64,000 nt of DNA from Halobacteriales archaeon. GTDB lineage: Archaea > Halobacteriota > Halobacteria > Halorutilales > JAHENH01. Positions 26,435 through 34,315 of this stretch are shown here, piece after piece. The stretch lies in NCBI GenBank assembly GCA_018609935.1, contig JAHENH010000100.1:15449-79448 (forward strand), written 5' to 3'. The notes beneath the pieces are model-generated. The model was not told the DNA's origin. It worked only from the letters and a program-made list of their open reading frames with translations, and did not search any database. Every line of letters starts with the position of its first letter. The stretch's first letter is position 1. The position numbers and the translations under genes were made by a program.

Positions 26435-27472
26435 TTAAGCACTGACTTCAACCACTTTCTCCGCCAAAAATTCCGCATTAAGGACGCTCGCACCGGCAGC
26501 TCCACGAACAGTATTATGAGCTAAACAATCAAACTGTAACTCCTTACCACTCAAAGTATTTTGGAATCTACCTACAACAACAGACATACCACCACCTTCA
26601 TCTCTATCAAGCCTAGGCTGGGGCCTATCAACCTCATCACGAACAACTATAGGATTTTCCGGAGATGAAGGAAGATCCAAAGAACCCACATTCTCCATAG
26701 CAGATATACCCATATCCTCATCCACCTCCCCATCAAACCCACACCAAACATTTTCTAGATGACCATCCAATGTAGGCACCCTATTACAAGAAGCACTAAC
26801 ATCAAAATCAGCAGGCTCTATACTGGAACCATCAAAATCACCAAGAATCTTTAAAGGTTCAGACTCCATCTTTCCTTCCTCACCACCAATATACGGAAGA
26901 GCATTATCTATAATCTCCATACTTTTAACACCATCATATCCAGCACCACTCACAGCCTGTAAAGTAGAAACATGAACACTAGAAAGCCCAAATTCCTTAT
27001 ATAAAGCATATAAAGGAAGAACCATAGTGATAGTAGAACAGTTAGGATTTTTAACTAAAGCACCATCCCAACCTCTATTTTCTCTTTGCACATCTAAAAG
27101 ACCCAAATGATCAGTATTAATCTCAGGTACTATTAAAGGTATATCATCTTCCATTCTAGCCCAACTCGCATTAGAAGCAACGATATATCCCTCATCAGCA
27201 AACAATGGTTCTACAGACCTAGCTATATTTGAAGGAAGTGCACTAAAAACAAAATCAACATCACTTGGAACAGATCCAGGATCAGTATTTTTAACCTCCA
27301 TATCAGCAGCATAATCAGGCACCCGACCCCCCTTTGCAACCTCTTTAAATTTTTTCCCACTAGAGTCATCACTAGCAGTAACAACCTTAAGATCAAAATC
27401 CGGATGACCCTCTAAAACCCTAACAAACTGTATACCAACAGCTCCTGTAGCTCCTAATACACCTACATCCAT
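26435..27472 (-). CDS. asd: Aspartate-semialdehyde dehydrogenase
   Basis: NADP-dependent enzyme of the aspartate pathway leading to Lys, Thr and Met, archaeal/fungal type. Seen in 345 aa: the nucleotide-binding loop [17 protein letters not shown] at the N-terminus, SNASWARM near residue 100, the catalytic cysteine in [14 protein letters not shown] near 145, SGAGYDGV near 170, and the substrate His region DGHLENVW near 235. The C-terminal [17 protein letters not shown] is typical. Unlike many neighbours its composition is even along the gene (coding strand G/T-rich throughout). It lies 29 bases downstream of the DUF555 gene on the same strand. Confidence 0.95.
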   Translation of the reverse strand: MDVGVLGATGAVGIQFVRVLEGHPDFDLKVVTASDDSSGKKFKEVAKGGRVPDYAADMEVKNTDPGSVPSDVDFVFSALPSNIARSVEPLFADEGYIVASNASWARMEDDIPLIVPEINTDHLGLLDVQRENRGWDGALVKNPNCSTITMVLPLYALYKEFGLSSVHVSTLQAVSGAGYDGVKSMEIIDNALPYIGGEEGKMESEPLKILGDFDGSSIEPADFDVSASCNRVPTLDGHLENVWCGFDGEVDEDMGISAMENVGSLDLPSSPENPIVVRDEVDRPQPRLDRDEGGGMSVVVGRFQNTLSGKELQFDCLAHNTVRGAAGASVLNAEFLAEKVVEVSA

Positions 27473-27501
27473 AATATGTAATATTAACTAAAACTCTTAA
27501 A

Positions 27502-27954
27502 CTATAATATATCTTCTAGTTCTGGAATATCTTCCTCTTCCTCTCCAGCATCTATTTTAGCTTCTTCTATCTCCTCAACTTCAGCCCCAATCTCTTCTTG
27601 TTCCTCCTCAATCTCTCCACCTATCTGTTCTACTTCCTGAACTGAAAGAGGTATATCAGGTAGCTGTTCTCCTATCTCTTTTCTTGCTACCCTTGAAGCA
27701 TGTTCTTCACTTTCAACATTAAACACCCTCATCTCTAATTCGAGAGCAACTAATCCCTCATCTGCTGCTATAAAAGCAGGATCCAACTGTTTCCCACAAT
27801 TTTGGCATTTCCTCTCTTTAACATCTATCTCAACATAATTAAGGTCTGGGTTAAGCATATCCCCCGCCTTACTTATAGCTACTCTAACTGCTTCATCCTG
27901 CGATTCAACATCATATACCGGCACAGCTGCTTCCACAACTACTCTGCAATCCAT
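27502..27954 (-). CDS. DUF555/UPF0212 family zinc-ribbon protein
   Basis: Archaeal protein of unknown function. Recognised by VVVEAAVPVYDVESQDEAVRVAISKAG, the CxxC knuckle in CQNCGKQLDPAFIAADEGLVALELEM, and FNVESEEHASRVARKEIG followed by IPLSVQEVE. These match DUF555 as known in Euryarchaeota. The C-terminal 40 residues are almost wholly Glu, Ile and Asp (EIEEEQEEIGAEVEEIEE), a low-complexity acidic tail. Only one CxxC is present, so any metal site needs a partner or dimer. It is probably cotranscribed with asd, which starts 29 bases downstream. The divergent neighbour is tfe. Confidence 0.85.
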   Translation of the reverse strand: MDCRVVVEAAVPVYDVESQDEAVRVAISKAGDMLNPDLNYVEIDVKERKCQNCGKQLDPAFIAADEGLVALELEMRVFNVESEEHASRVARKEIGEQLPDIPLSVQEVEQIGGEIEEEQEEIGAEVEEIEEAKIDAGEEEEDIPELEDIL

Positions 27955-28079
27955 CTCAATATATTTTTGAAGTTTCGACGTAAAAAGGTTGCGCTCGTTT
28001 TACCCGGATTTCACCCATAATAAACCCACAACAAACATTTTCCGCAGTCTTTATGAGAATTTAGAAAAAAATATTAAAT

Positions 28080-28598
28080 ATGGAACAACTGGACGGACTC
28101 TATGAAGACGAGGCCGTCCAGCTATATCTTACCGAGATAGTTGGATCTGAAGGATTAAAAGTAGCCCTAAATCCAGTACACGGAGAAATAACAGACGAAA
28201 AACTAGCAAAAAAACTGGAAATGGATGAAAAAGTAGTTAGAAGAGCTTTATTTGCATTATATGAAAACGGCCTCGCTTCCTATACAAGAGAAAGAGACGA
28301 AGAATCAGGATGGTACACATACCTCTGGAGATTCAGATATGAGAAACTAGAAGATAAACTAAAAGAAGAACTTGAAGAACTACTAAACTGTCTAGAAGAA
28401 AGAATAGAATACGAAAAACAAAACCAATTCTATGGCTCAAAAATAGACGGAAGAAGATTCACATTTGAAGAAGCAGCAGAACTCTCATTCAGAAGCCCAG
28501 AATCAGGATCCCCACTAGAACCCATGGACAACTCCGAATTCGTAAAAGCTGCAGAAAAAAGAGCTGAAAAAATAAAAGAAGAACTAGGTAAAAAATAA
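28080..28598 (+). CDS. tfe: Transcription factor E (TFE alpha), zinc-ribbon cysteines lost
   Basis: Archaeal homolog of TFIIE-alpha, which helps open promoters with RNA polymerase, TBP and TFB. The N-terminal winged helix is clear: ITDEKLAKKLEMDEKVVRRALFALYENGLASYTRERDEESGWYTYLWRF, and a coiled helix follows (KLEDKLKEELEELLNCLEERI). The C-terminal ribbon keeps the family frame (FTFEEAAELSF..SP..GSPLEPMDNS) but all four zinc cysteines are replaced: FYGSKID where CPxC is expected and FRSPESGSP where CPECGSP is expected. The only Cys is in the linker helix. The fold may survive without zinc, or function may have shifted. It is followed 39 bases later by a lipoprotein gene. Confidence 0.88.
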   Translation: MEQLDGLYEDEAVQLYLTEIVGSEGLKVALNPVHGEITDEKLAKKLEMDEKVVRRALFALYENGLASYTRERDEESGWYTYLWRFRYEKLEDKLKEELEELLNCLEERIEYEKQNQFYGSKIDGRRFTFEEAAELSFRSPESGSPLEPMDNSEFVKAAEKRAEKIKEELGKK

Positions 28599-28637
28599 CC
28601 CAACCAAAAACACAAAAACAAGACACCTTAATATAAC

Positions 28638-29309
28638 TTGAAAAAAAAGATAATCCTACTTACAACACTTCTATTATTACTCACAGGCTGTCTATCTACA
28701 CCATCCAGCCCACCACAATACAACTGGAACAATTCCGAAAAAATATCTTTTAATCTAAAAAATCAAACATATACATCCACTATAAAAACAGGTAAACAAA
28801 TAGAACTATGGCAAAGAGCACCACTTGGAGGGGAACAACCACTAAACCCTATAGACCCAAAATTCAGATACAAAAACGGTACAACAATAAACCTAACAAC
28901 ACAACAAAAAGGAGATAGAACCATCATAACACCCCCTACAAACGGAACCATTGCATATACAGCAGAAAAAACCACCCGCAGATTCAGCCAACCAATGCCA
29001 GAAACAGGAAGCGTCAAAGTAGTTCTACCAAATAGAAAAGACGCAAGAAACCCTATATTAGGCAGAATATCACCCGGAAACTATGAAATAATCTCAGAAA
29101 AACCATTAACAATAAAATGGCAAGAAATACAAAAAGGAACAATAATAGAGATAGGACTCTATGGAAAAAACGACCCAACAATCTTCTATTATTTCATAGC
29201 AATACTATCTATTTCAGCTATAATCACTATAATTTACTATAAAAGAAAACTAAAAACTCTAAAAGAAAACGTGAAAAATAAATATAGAAAAAAAACCAAA
29301 AATAGATAA
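28638..29309 (+). CDS. Membrane-anchored lipoprotein downstream of tfe (DUF5803-like)
   Basis: Exported protein of 223 aa starting at TTG. A lipoprotein signal peptide (KKKIILLTTLLLLLTGC) places the lipidated Cys at about residue 18. The outer domain is rich in Asn, Thr and beta-strand-like stretches (RFYKNGTTINLTTQQKG-type segments), and a C-terminal helix (YYFIAILSISAIITIIYY) with a basic tail (KNKYRKKTKNR) anchors it a second time, with the tail inside. Proteins of this layout follow tfe in haloarchaea (annotated DUF5803, from memory), which supports kinship but gives no function. It is very A/C-rich on the coding strand. Confidence 0.75.
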   Translation: MKKKIILLTTLLLLLTGCLSTPSSPPQYNWNNSEKISFNLKNQTYTSTIKTGKQIELWQRAPLGGEQPLNPIDPKFRYKNGTTINLTTQQKGDRTIITPPTNGTIAYTAEKTTRRFSQPMPETGSVKVVLPNRKDARNPILGRISPGNYEIISEKPLTIKWQEIQKGTIIEIGLYGKNDPTIFYYFIAILSISAIITIIYYKRKLKTLKENVKNKYRKKTKNR

Positions 29310-29329
29310 AAAACTCTTATTTTATATTT

Positions 29330-29680
29330 GTGACATTCTCTCTGCTGTAAATGGTGGGGGATTCTAGTAGGGAGGCACTAATTCCCCCTACATAATATGG
29401 AGGCTATGAAGGTCTGAGTCCACTCACCAACTTTGTCGTTTTCACACAGAAATCAGGTCAAACCTACCAAGTTCAGGGCAACACCACAGACACCCCTGCT
29501 TCCAGCAGAAATCCCTTATCCCAGGTTTGCCGAAAGCCCAACACAAAATATATCGATTTTAAGACTTAAAACTGTAAGAGGGGTCCATTGTACCCCCCAC
29601 CTAAAAAGGTCCATTGTACCCCCCACCTAAAAAGAAGGAGTCTTATATGCTACCTTACAAACCAACAATTGAATAAAGCC
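29330..29680 (-). mobile_element. Short non-autonomous IS605/IS1341-like remnant
   Basis: A gene-free segment of about 350 bases, distinctly richer in GC than its flanks. The left edge reads gtgacattctctctgctg, the complement of a haloarchaeal-style right end finishing GAATGTCAC. The right edge has two 26-base tandem copies and then tgctaccttacaaaccaac, a string nearly repeated at the right edge of the 61.2 kb remnant (tgcttccttacaaaccaac). No transposase frame remains. Orientation is inferred as minus. Confidence 0.5.
29582..29633. repeat. 26-bp tandem duplication (two copies)
   Basis: Two exact adjacent copies of a 26-base unit beginning ggtccattgtacccccc and ending acctaaaaa. Part of the unit (cccccacctaaaaag) recurs near 44350, so it belongs to the mobile-element remnants. 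Confidence 0.85.
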
Positions 29681-29704
29681 TTAATTGATACAACTTCAAT
29701 ATAT

Positions 29705-30142
29705 TTAATTGCTGAGTTCAATAAGCTTTAAAGATCTATCGTAATGACAGTTTGCAGGATTATCACCTAAAACTTCCTTTATATCATATGATTCTTCAAA
29801 ATCACATCCTTCAGGTACACAATACTTATATCCAGGACAATCCTGTCTATCACAAGCATCTTCGTTTAAACTGACTACAGCACCTTCAAAAGCTTTTCTT
29901 GAATCTACACTAGCCACTATAGGGGCTTCTTCTACCTTTACAGGGGAAACACCCTCCTCGTGTATAAAACAATCAAGTTCTTCTTTCCCGTCAATAATCT
30001 CCGTAATACGATATCTCACACCTTCTTCAAGATTTAAACAACTATCCCTATGTGGACATTCACTACACTTCTCTGTTTCACCTCTATATATAAATTCTCT
30101 ACCTTCTTTAGCTAATAATGTGCCAATTAATGTAGTTTGCAT
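29705..30142 (-). CDS. UPF0179 family cysteine-rich protein
   Basis: Archaeal protein of unknown function. In 145 aa it has eight or more cysteines arranged as in the family: CSECPHRDSCLN near residue 25, a single Cys in ELDCFIHEEG, CDRQDCPGYKYCVPEGCDF near 105, and the final NPANCHYDRSLKLIEL. The pattern suggests one or two zinc or iron-sulfur sites. The start MQTTLIGTLLAKEGREFIY matches the family N-terminus. It stands alone, between a mobile-element remnant and nob1. The function is unknown in the literature I know. Confidence 0.88.
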   Translation of the reverse strand: MQTTLIGTLLAKEGREFIYRGETEKCSECPHRDSCLNLEEGVRYRITEIIDGKEELDCFIHEEGVSPVKVEEAPIVASVDSRKAFEGAVVSLNEDACDRQDCPGYKYCVPEGCDFEESYDIKEVLGDNPANCHYDRSLKLIELSN

Positions 30143-30316
30143 ATGTTAAACAAAAATAGACTTCCAATAGACTTAAATCTATCAGACTATTTTTTAAAAA
30201 AAAAACAAGTTATTTTATAATATATATTTGAAAAATACTACATATAAAGCTAAATAGGAAAAACAATACAATATCATTTTTAAAAAATTATACTAAATAA
30301 AATAAATAATGAATAA

Positions 30317-30808
30317 CTAATTTTTTCTATTTGAGTTTCGTTTTGTTTTTTCTGTTTTTCCACCACAAACTCTACAATTTATTTTTTCATCATAGATTCT
30401 TCCACAATCAACACACTTAAACATCCATACAATTTCTTCATCTATACCTTGGTATCGTATAGTTTTTACATCTATACCAGCCATTTTGGCAACATTCTGC
30501 ATCGAATAATCATCTGTAACCAAAACACCATCTATCTCTAAAGCTACAGCAATAAGTTTTAAATCAACTTTACTAAGATCATCTATATCACCAGATTCCT
30601 TTGCCTTTTTTATTATCCTATCTATAGATTCTTTAGAAGGTGATACAACCGCCATACCTTTACCAACCATAACCTCAAAACGGTAAACAGATTCTCTTTT
30701 TAATTCCTCTCTAACATCTTTTATAGTTACTGAAGGAATTTCACTAAAACCACATATAAAAGCAGATGAATCTAAAACATACACTTTTTCTTTCTGGCTA
30801 TAATCCAT
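30317..30808 (-). CDS. nob1: rRNA maturation endonuclease Nob1
   Basis: PIN-domain endonuclease that cuts the 3' end of pre-16S rRNA during small-subunit maturation. Seen in 163 aa: the first catalytic Asp in VYVLDSSAFICGF, Glu in VREELKRE, Asp residues in KVDLKLIAVALEIDGVLVTDDYSMQNVA, and the C-terminal zinc ribbon (CVDCGRIYDEKINCRVCGGKTE). This PIN plus ribbon order is specific to Nob1. It lies 33 bases downstream of the PRC-barrel gene on the same strand. In Haloarchaea a PRC-barrel gene also precedes nob1, so the linkage is likely old. Confidence 0.93.
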   Translation of the reverse strand: MDYSQKEKVYVLDSSAFICGFSEIPSVTIKDVREELKRESVYRFEVMVGKGMAVVSPSKESIDRIIKKAKESGDIDDLSKVDLKLIAVALEIDGVLVTDDYSMQNVAKMAGIDVKTIRYQGIDEEIVWMFKCVDCGRIYDEKINCRVCGGKTEKTKRNSNRKN

Positions 30809-30841
30809 TAAAGACTAACCGATATAAAAACAGGATTCAGT

Positions 30842-31078
30842 TTATCTTTCTACCACTATATAATCCTTTACATCTTTCAATTTCTTAGTTGGTATACGTA
30901 TATATCCATTCTTATCCGATTGATAGACCTCACTACCCCTACTTGTAGGATCCACAACTAGATCATTAAGTTCCCCAGTCTCTATATTACAAGTTACATT
31001 ATGTAATTCCCCTAACTCCATTCCATCTTCACCCATTACCTTCTTATCCGTTAAATTCATAGCTAACAGCTTAGACAT
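30842..31078 (-). CDS. PRC-barrel domain protein
   Basis: A single small beta-barrel domain of 78 aa: LTDKKVMGEDGMELGELHNVTCN, TGELNDLVVDP and YIRIPTKKLKDVKDYIVVE follow the PRC-barrel pattern also seen in the RimM C-terminal domain. Stand-alone archaeal PRC-barrels are thought to be RNA- or ribosome-associated, and the nob1 gene 33 bases downstream supports a link with rRNA processing. No other domain is present. The start is the only ATG in frame before the motif. Confidence 0.88.
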   Translation of the reverse strand: MSKLLAMNLTDKKVMGEDGMELGELHNVTCNIETGELNDLVVDPTSRGSEVYQSDKNGYIRIPTKKLKDVKDYIVVER

Positions 31079-31254
31079 CTTTTAGTTTTTAAAACTTTCC
31101 TTTTCTTATTCTTTTCCTTTCTAAAAGTTGACTTCTATACTACCGTGTAATATAGCTAAAATATATCTATCTTTCAGAGGCTGTAACATTTACATAAACC
31201 ATAAAATATCTCCTCTATTAGTTTGTAAGGGGAAAATAAGACCCCTCTCTTTCT

Positions 31255-31875
31255 TTAGGAAAGAGAATCTGGATCTAAGTCCTCTATAATATCTATAAAC
31301 TCAGTTAAATCATTAATTCTATAATCAGGCTCAAAATATACTTCTTCATAATTATTATGTATCCAAACAGTCTTCATGCCAAACTTGTCAGCCATTACAA
31401 GATCATCATTCAACTCATCACTAACCATAACAATATCGTCATATCCCTCAGAAACTAATGCATATCCCCTAGGATGAGGTTTTTCCTTCTTAAGTTCACT
31501 AGAAACTACTATATCATCAAAAAAATCCTTAATACCAAAATACTCCAAAGACTCCTCTATCCATATCTTCACCTGATCAGTAAAAAGAGCTAAGGAATGA
31601 TCATCAACCAAATACTCTAATACTTCACGCCTTTCCTCTGGAAAAACATAAGACATCTTCCTATCTTCAAGAAATTTCTCACACCTCCTACTAGAAATAT
31701 CAGAAAGCCTAGAAAGAACCTCAACAAATTCCTCCTCAGAACCAATAATACCTAAAGAGTAAACTTTATAAGCAATATAGCTTGGATGACTAAGCACAGT
31801 ATTACCTAAATCCAAAGATGGTTTCTCGTCCATCTCATCCACGATAGTTTCACCATAATCAAAAACTATCCGCAT
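31255..31875 (-). CDS. HAD-superfamily hydrolase
   Basis: Haloacid-dehalogenase-type hydrolase of 206 aa. Motif I reads IVFDYGETIVDE: the nucleophile Asp is present, but the second Asp of the usual DxD is Gly, as in some HAD subfamilies that have DxGGT-like forms. Motif II is LALFTDQ, the Lys of motif III lies in LKKEKPHPRGY, and motif IV is VMVSDELNDDLVMAD, with GMKTVWIHN following. A helical cap lies between residues 20 and 85. The substrate is unknown; loss of the second Asp weakens a simple phosphatase prediction. It is monocistronic, between egsA and the PRC-barrel gene. Confidence 0.85.
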   Translation of the reverse strand: MRIVFDYGETIVDEMDEKPSLDLGNTVLSHPSYIAYKVYSLGIIGSEEEFVEVLSRLSDISSRRCEKFLEDRKMSYVFPEERREVLEYLVDDHSLALFTDQVKIWIEESLEYFGIKDFFDDIVVSSELKKEKPHPRGYALVSEGYDDIVMVSDELNDDLVMADKFGMKTVWIHNNYEEVYFEPDYRINDLTEFIDIIEDLDPDSLS

Positions 31876-31957
31876 ATATACTAAAGTAGAACACCTATAT
31901 CTTTAGATTTTGGAAGAATAATAAACAAACTATATCCTCTCATTTCTTATAAAAAAA

Positions 31958-32956
31958 TTATATTACCCTAGTTTCTTTAGCGGCTTTTTCTAATTTATCT
32001 TCGTCTTTTTGATTAAGTATCGTATATCTCTCAGGCCTTATTTCTTTAGCCATAATAAGGGCCTTTTTTATTTCCTCACTCGAGAATCCAAGCTGTTCAG
32101 AATTAATAGGAGCTCCCACAGAATCTAGTGTATCTCTAATTTTTTTCCAGTTATCTCTATGTAGATACATAGAAATTATAGATCCAACACCACATTGTTC
32201 TCCATGTAGAGCTCTTTGACTATCAATACTATCCAAAGCATGGGAAAAAGCATGCTCACTACCACTAGCTGGCCGTGAAGATCCTTCCAGACTCATAGCT
32301 ATACCTGAACAAACAAGTGCTTGTATAACCAATGCAGTTCCTTTTTCGGATTCAGGTTTTATCAAATCACTATTTTCCGTTAATGTAGTTGCAGACGCTT
32401 GACTTAATGAACCAGCGTATTTATTATATTTATCTTTACCTATACCGTCAGCAAGCTTCCAGTCTTTTACAGCGCTATAGTTAGCTATTATATCAGCGAA
32501 TCCACTTGCAGTAAGTTTAAATGGAGCTTTTGATATGATAGAAGTATCAGATATAACAGATAAAGGAGGATCAACCTCAAATGAATGCCTAGTTCCTTTA
32601 TCCGGAATTGAAGCCCTAGAAGACACAATACCATCATGTGAAGCTGCAGTAGGAACACTAATAAAAGAAATATCTAGGCGATCAGCAGCTACTTTCGCTG
32701 TATCTATAGGAACACCCCCTCCAACCCCAATTAAAAAATCTACATTAGAAGCTTTAGCTTTATCCTCTGCCTTTTCAACGGCATCAAACCCAGCTTTCTC
32801 AATAATGACTATATCAGAATTTAAAAATTCAGCCACTTTTTTCCCAGCTACCTCTCCAACAGTAGGAGACGTAACAACTAATCCAGTACCCTTAATAGTA
32901 CCAGATATCTTACTTAACGCTCCTTCTTCCACTACAATTTCATGAGGGAACTTCAT
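31958..32956 (-). CDS. egsA: sn-Glycerol-1-phosphate dehydrogenase
   Basis: Makes the archaeal lipid backbone by reducing dihydroxyacetone phosphate to sn-glycerol-1-phosphate. In 332 aa: the nucleotide-binding GVGGGVPIDTAKVAADR near residue 78, PTAASHDGIVSSRASI near 100, and the zinc ligands Asp in SGFADIIANYSAVKDWKLAD, His in GSEHAFSHALD and His in RALHGEQCGVGS. All are intact, so the enzyme should be active and archaeal membrane chemistry is confirmed. It is transcribed alone, with about 80 bases to the HAD gene downstream. Confidence 0.95.
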   Translation of the reverse strand: MKFPHEIVVEEGALSKISGTIKGTGLVVTSPTVGEVAGKKVAEFLNSDIVIIEKAGFDAVEKAEDKAKASNVDFLIGVGGGVPIDTAKVAADRLDISFISVPTAASHDGIVSSRASIPDKGTRHSFEVDPPLSVISDTSIISKAPFKLTASGFADIIANYSAVKDWKLADGIGKDKYNKYAGSLSQASATTLTENSDLIKPESEKGTALVIQALVCSGIAMSLEGSSRPASGSEHAFSHALDSIDSQRALHGEQCGVGSIISMYLHRDNWKKIRDTLDSVGAPINSEQLGFSSEEIKKALIMAKEIRPERYTILNQKDEDKLEKAAKETRVI

Positions 32957-33075
32957 ATTTTAATTTGAATTCTATCAAGGCTGACACCATATCTATTCTC
33001 AATATCCAAATTAAACCTTAAATAGACCTTTAATTAATAATAGTAGAACTTTATTAAGACACCTTCCATTTATTA

Positions 33076-34002
33076 TTAAATATTAAGTGTTTTTGAAGCT
33101 AATTTAAGACTTTTTTGAGGGTTTGGACCTATTGGGGACCCAATAACTATTTTATCTACACCAACATCTAGTATTTTATCTATTTTTTCTTTACAGTCTT
33201 CAGGAGATCCAGATATAGAAAATGAATCAATCATGTTTTCAGTAACCATAGAAAAAGCTTCTCTAAACTCTGACTGTTTAATTTTTTCCCCTATATCACT
33301 AGCTATCTTTTTATCGATTTTATGTCTATCTAATGTCTTCTCTGTTGCCCCAGCCGCCACAAACGCAGCGGTTTTCCTAGATTCTTTTCTTGCTAAACTT
33401 CTTTTTTTATCTATTGAAAAAGATGTATATGCTATTATATCTGCATCAGTATCACCTATTTGGTCTATAGACCACTTAAAATCTTTACTATGTGAAGCAT
33501 TTATAAGTATTCCATCAGCTATATCACTAGCCATGTCAAGCATCATAGGCCCCTGTCCACCAATATATATAGGAATAGAACGTGTGTCATAGTTTAATTT
33601 ATTTTTCCCAAGAAGCTCCCTAATTGTCTTTACTGCCTTCTTAACTTTTTCTAATGGATTTTCTCGGTTTATACCAATAGAAGAGAGGGTATTAATATCA
33701 CCTGCACCAATACCCAGCCTAGCTCTTTTTTCACTTAATTCATCCAATGTAGATATAGCACTAGCCATCCAAGCTGGATGTGTATAATATGGATTAGTTA
33801 CACCAGGTCCTAGACCAACCTTCTTTGTAGCCTCAGCTATTGCTGAGAGAACTACAATAGAATTTCGATTATTATAGTGATCAGTAACCCACACACCACA
33901 GAATCCCTCTTTTTCAACTGTTTTAGACAGATCAACTATATCACTTAAAGGATATTCAGGAGTTAACTCTACCTCAAACATCTTACTTTTATCTTCGAAC
34001 AT
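33076..34002 (-). CDS. mer: Mer-like F420-dependent methylene-tetrahydropterin reductase (LLM family)
   Basis: Bacterial-luciferase-like, F420-dependent flavin-free reductase. It follows Mer closely: DLSKTVEKEGFCGVWVTDHYNNRN at the N-terminus, GPGVTNPYYTHPAWMASAISTLDELSEKRARLGIGAGD near 65-110, PIYIGGQGPMMLDMASDIADGILIN near 145, and a C-terminal VGVDKIVIGSPIGPNP. Methanogen Mer reduces methylene- to methyl-tetrahydromethanopterin. With no methanogenesis genes here, a one-carbon role as in Haloarchaea (methylene-tetrahydrofolate reductase-like) is the likely job. A start at the second Met (MFEVELTPEYP) is also possible. It is divergent from UPF0058 with 33 bases between. Confidence 0.82.
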   Translation of the reverse strand: MFEDKSKMFEVELTPEYPLSDIVDLSKTVEKEGFCGVWVTDHYNNRNSIVVLSAIAEATKKVGLGPGVTNPYYTHPAWMASAISTLDELSEKRARLGIGAGDINTLSSIGINRENPLEKVKKAVKTIRELLGKNKLNYDTRSIPIYIGGQGPMMLDMASDIADGILINASHSKDFKWSIDQIGDTDADIIAYTSFSIDKKRSLARKESRKTAAFVAAGATEKTLDRHKIDKKIASDIGEKIKQSEFREAFSMVTENMIDSFSISGSPEDCKEKIDKILDVGVDKIVIGSPIGPNPQKSLKLASKTLNI

Positions 34003-34035
34003 TTGGCTTATATGTGAGTCGTTCCTATAGAGCTT

Positions 34036-34296
34036 ATGCGAAAGGAAGAATTAGTAAGGCTACATGAACTAATGTCAGAGCTGAAAGAATACTTTGAGGA
34101 AAAAGGAGGTAACTTTAAAGAATATGAGGAACTAAGAGTGGAGCCTTCTGATCTACATAGAAGTAAAGAAGAACATAAATACGCTGTATTTGTACTTGGT
34201 AAAGAACTCGCAGGATCAATAACAGAAGGAGAACTATCCGAAAGAGCTAGAATAAAAGAAAGAATGGAAGAACTAGCACAAGACACAGAACCCTAA
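34036..34296 (+). CDS. UPF0058 family protein (copy 1)
   Basis: Small helical archaeal protein of unknown function. The family pattern is clear: RKEELVRLHELMSELKEYFE at the N-terminus and LHRSKEEHKYAVFVLGKEL in the middle. At 86 aa the length is normal. A paralog lies at 63 kb with the same motifs, so the genome holds at least two. It starts 33 bases from the divergent Mer-like gene and ends 19 bases before the aminotransferase, with which it is probably cotranscribed. Confidence 0.88.
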   Translation: MRKEELVRLHELMSELKEYFEEKGGNFKEYEELRVEPSDLHRSKEEHKYAVFVLGKELAGSITEGELSERARIKERMEELAQDTEP

Positions 34297-34315
34297 TAAA
34301 ATAATAACTATATAG

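Noticed and set aside
29433..29630. A 65-codon plus-strand open frame
   Set aside because: It runs through the mobile-element remnant and its tandem repeat, with no recognisable protein pattern.
29582..29633. CRISPR-like repeats
   Set aside because: Two directly adjacent copies without spacers and no cas genes; it is a simple tandem duplication.
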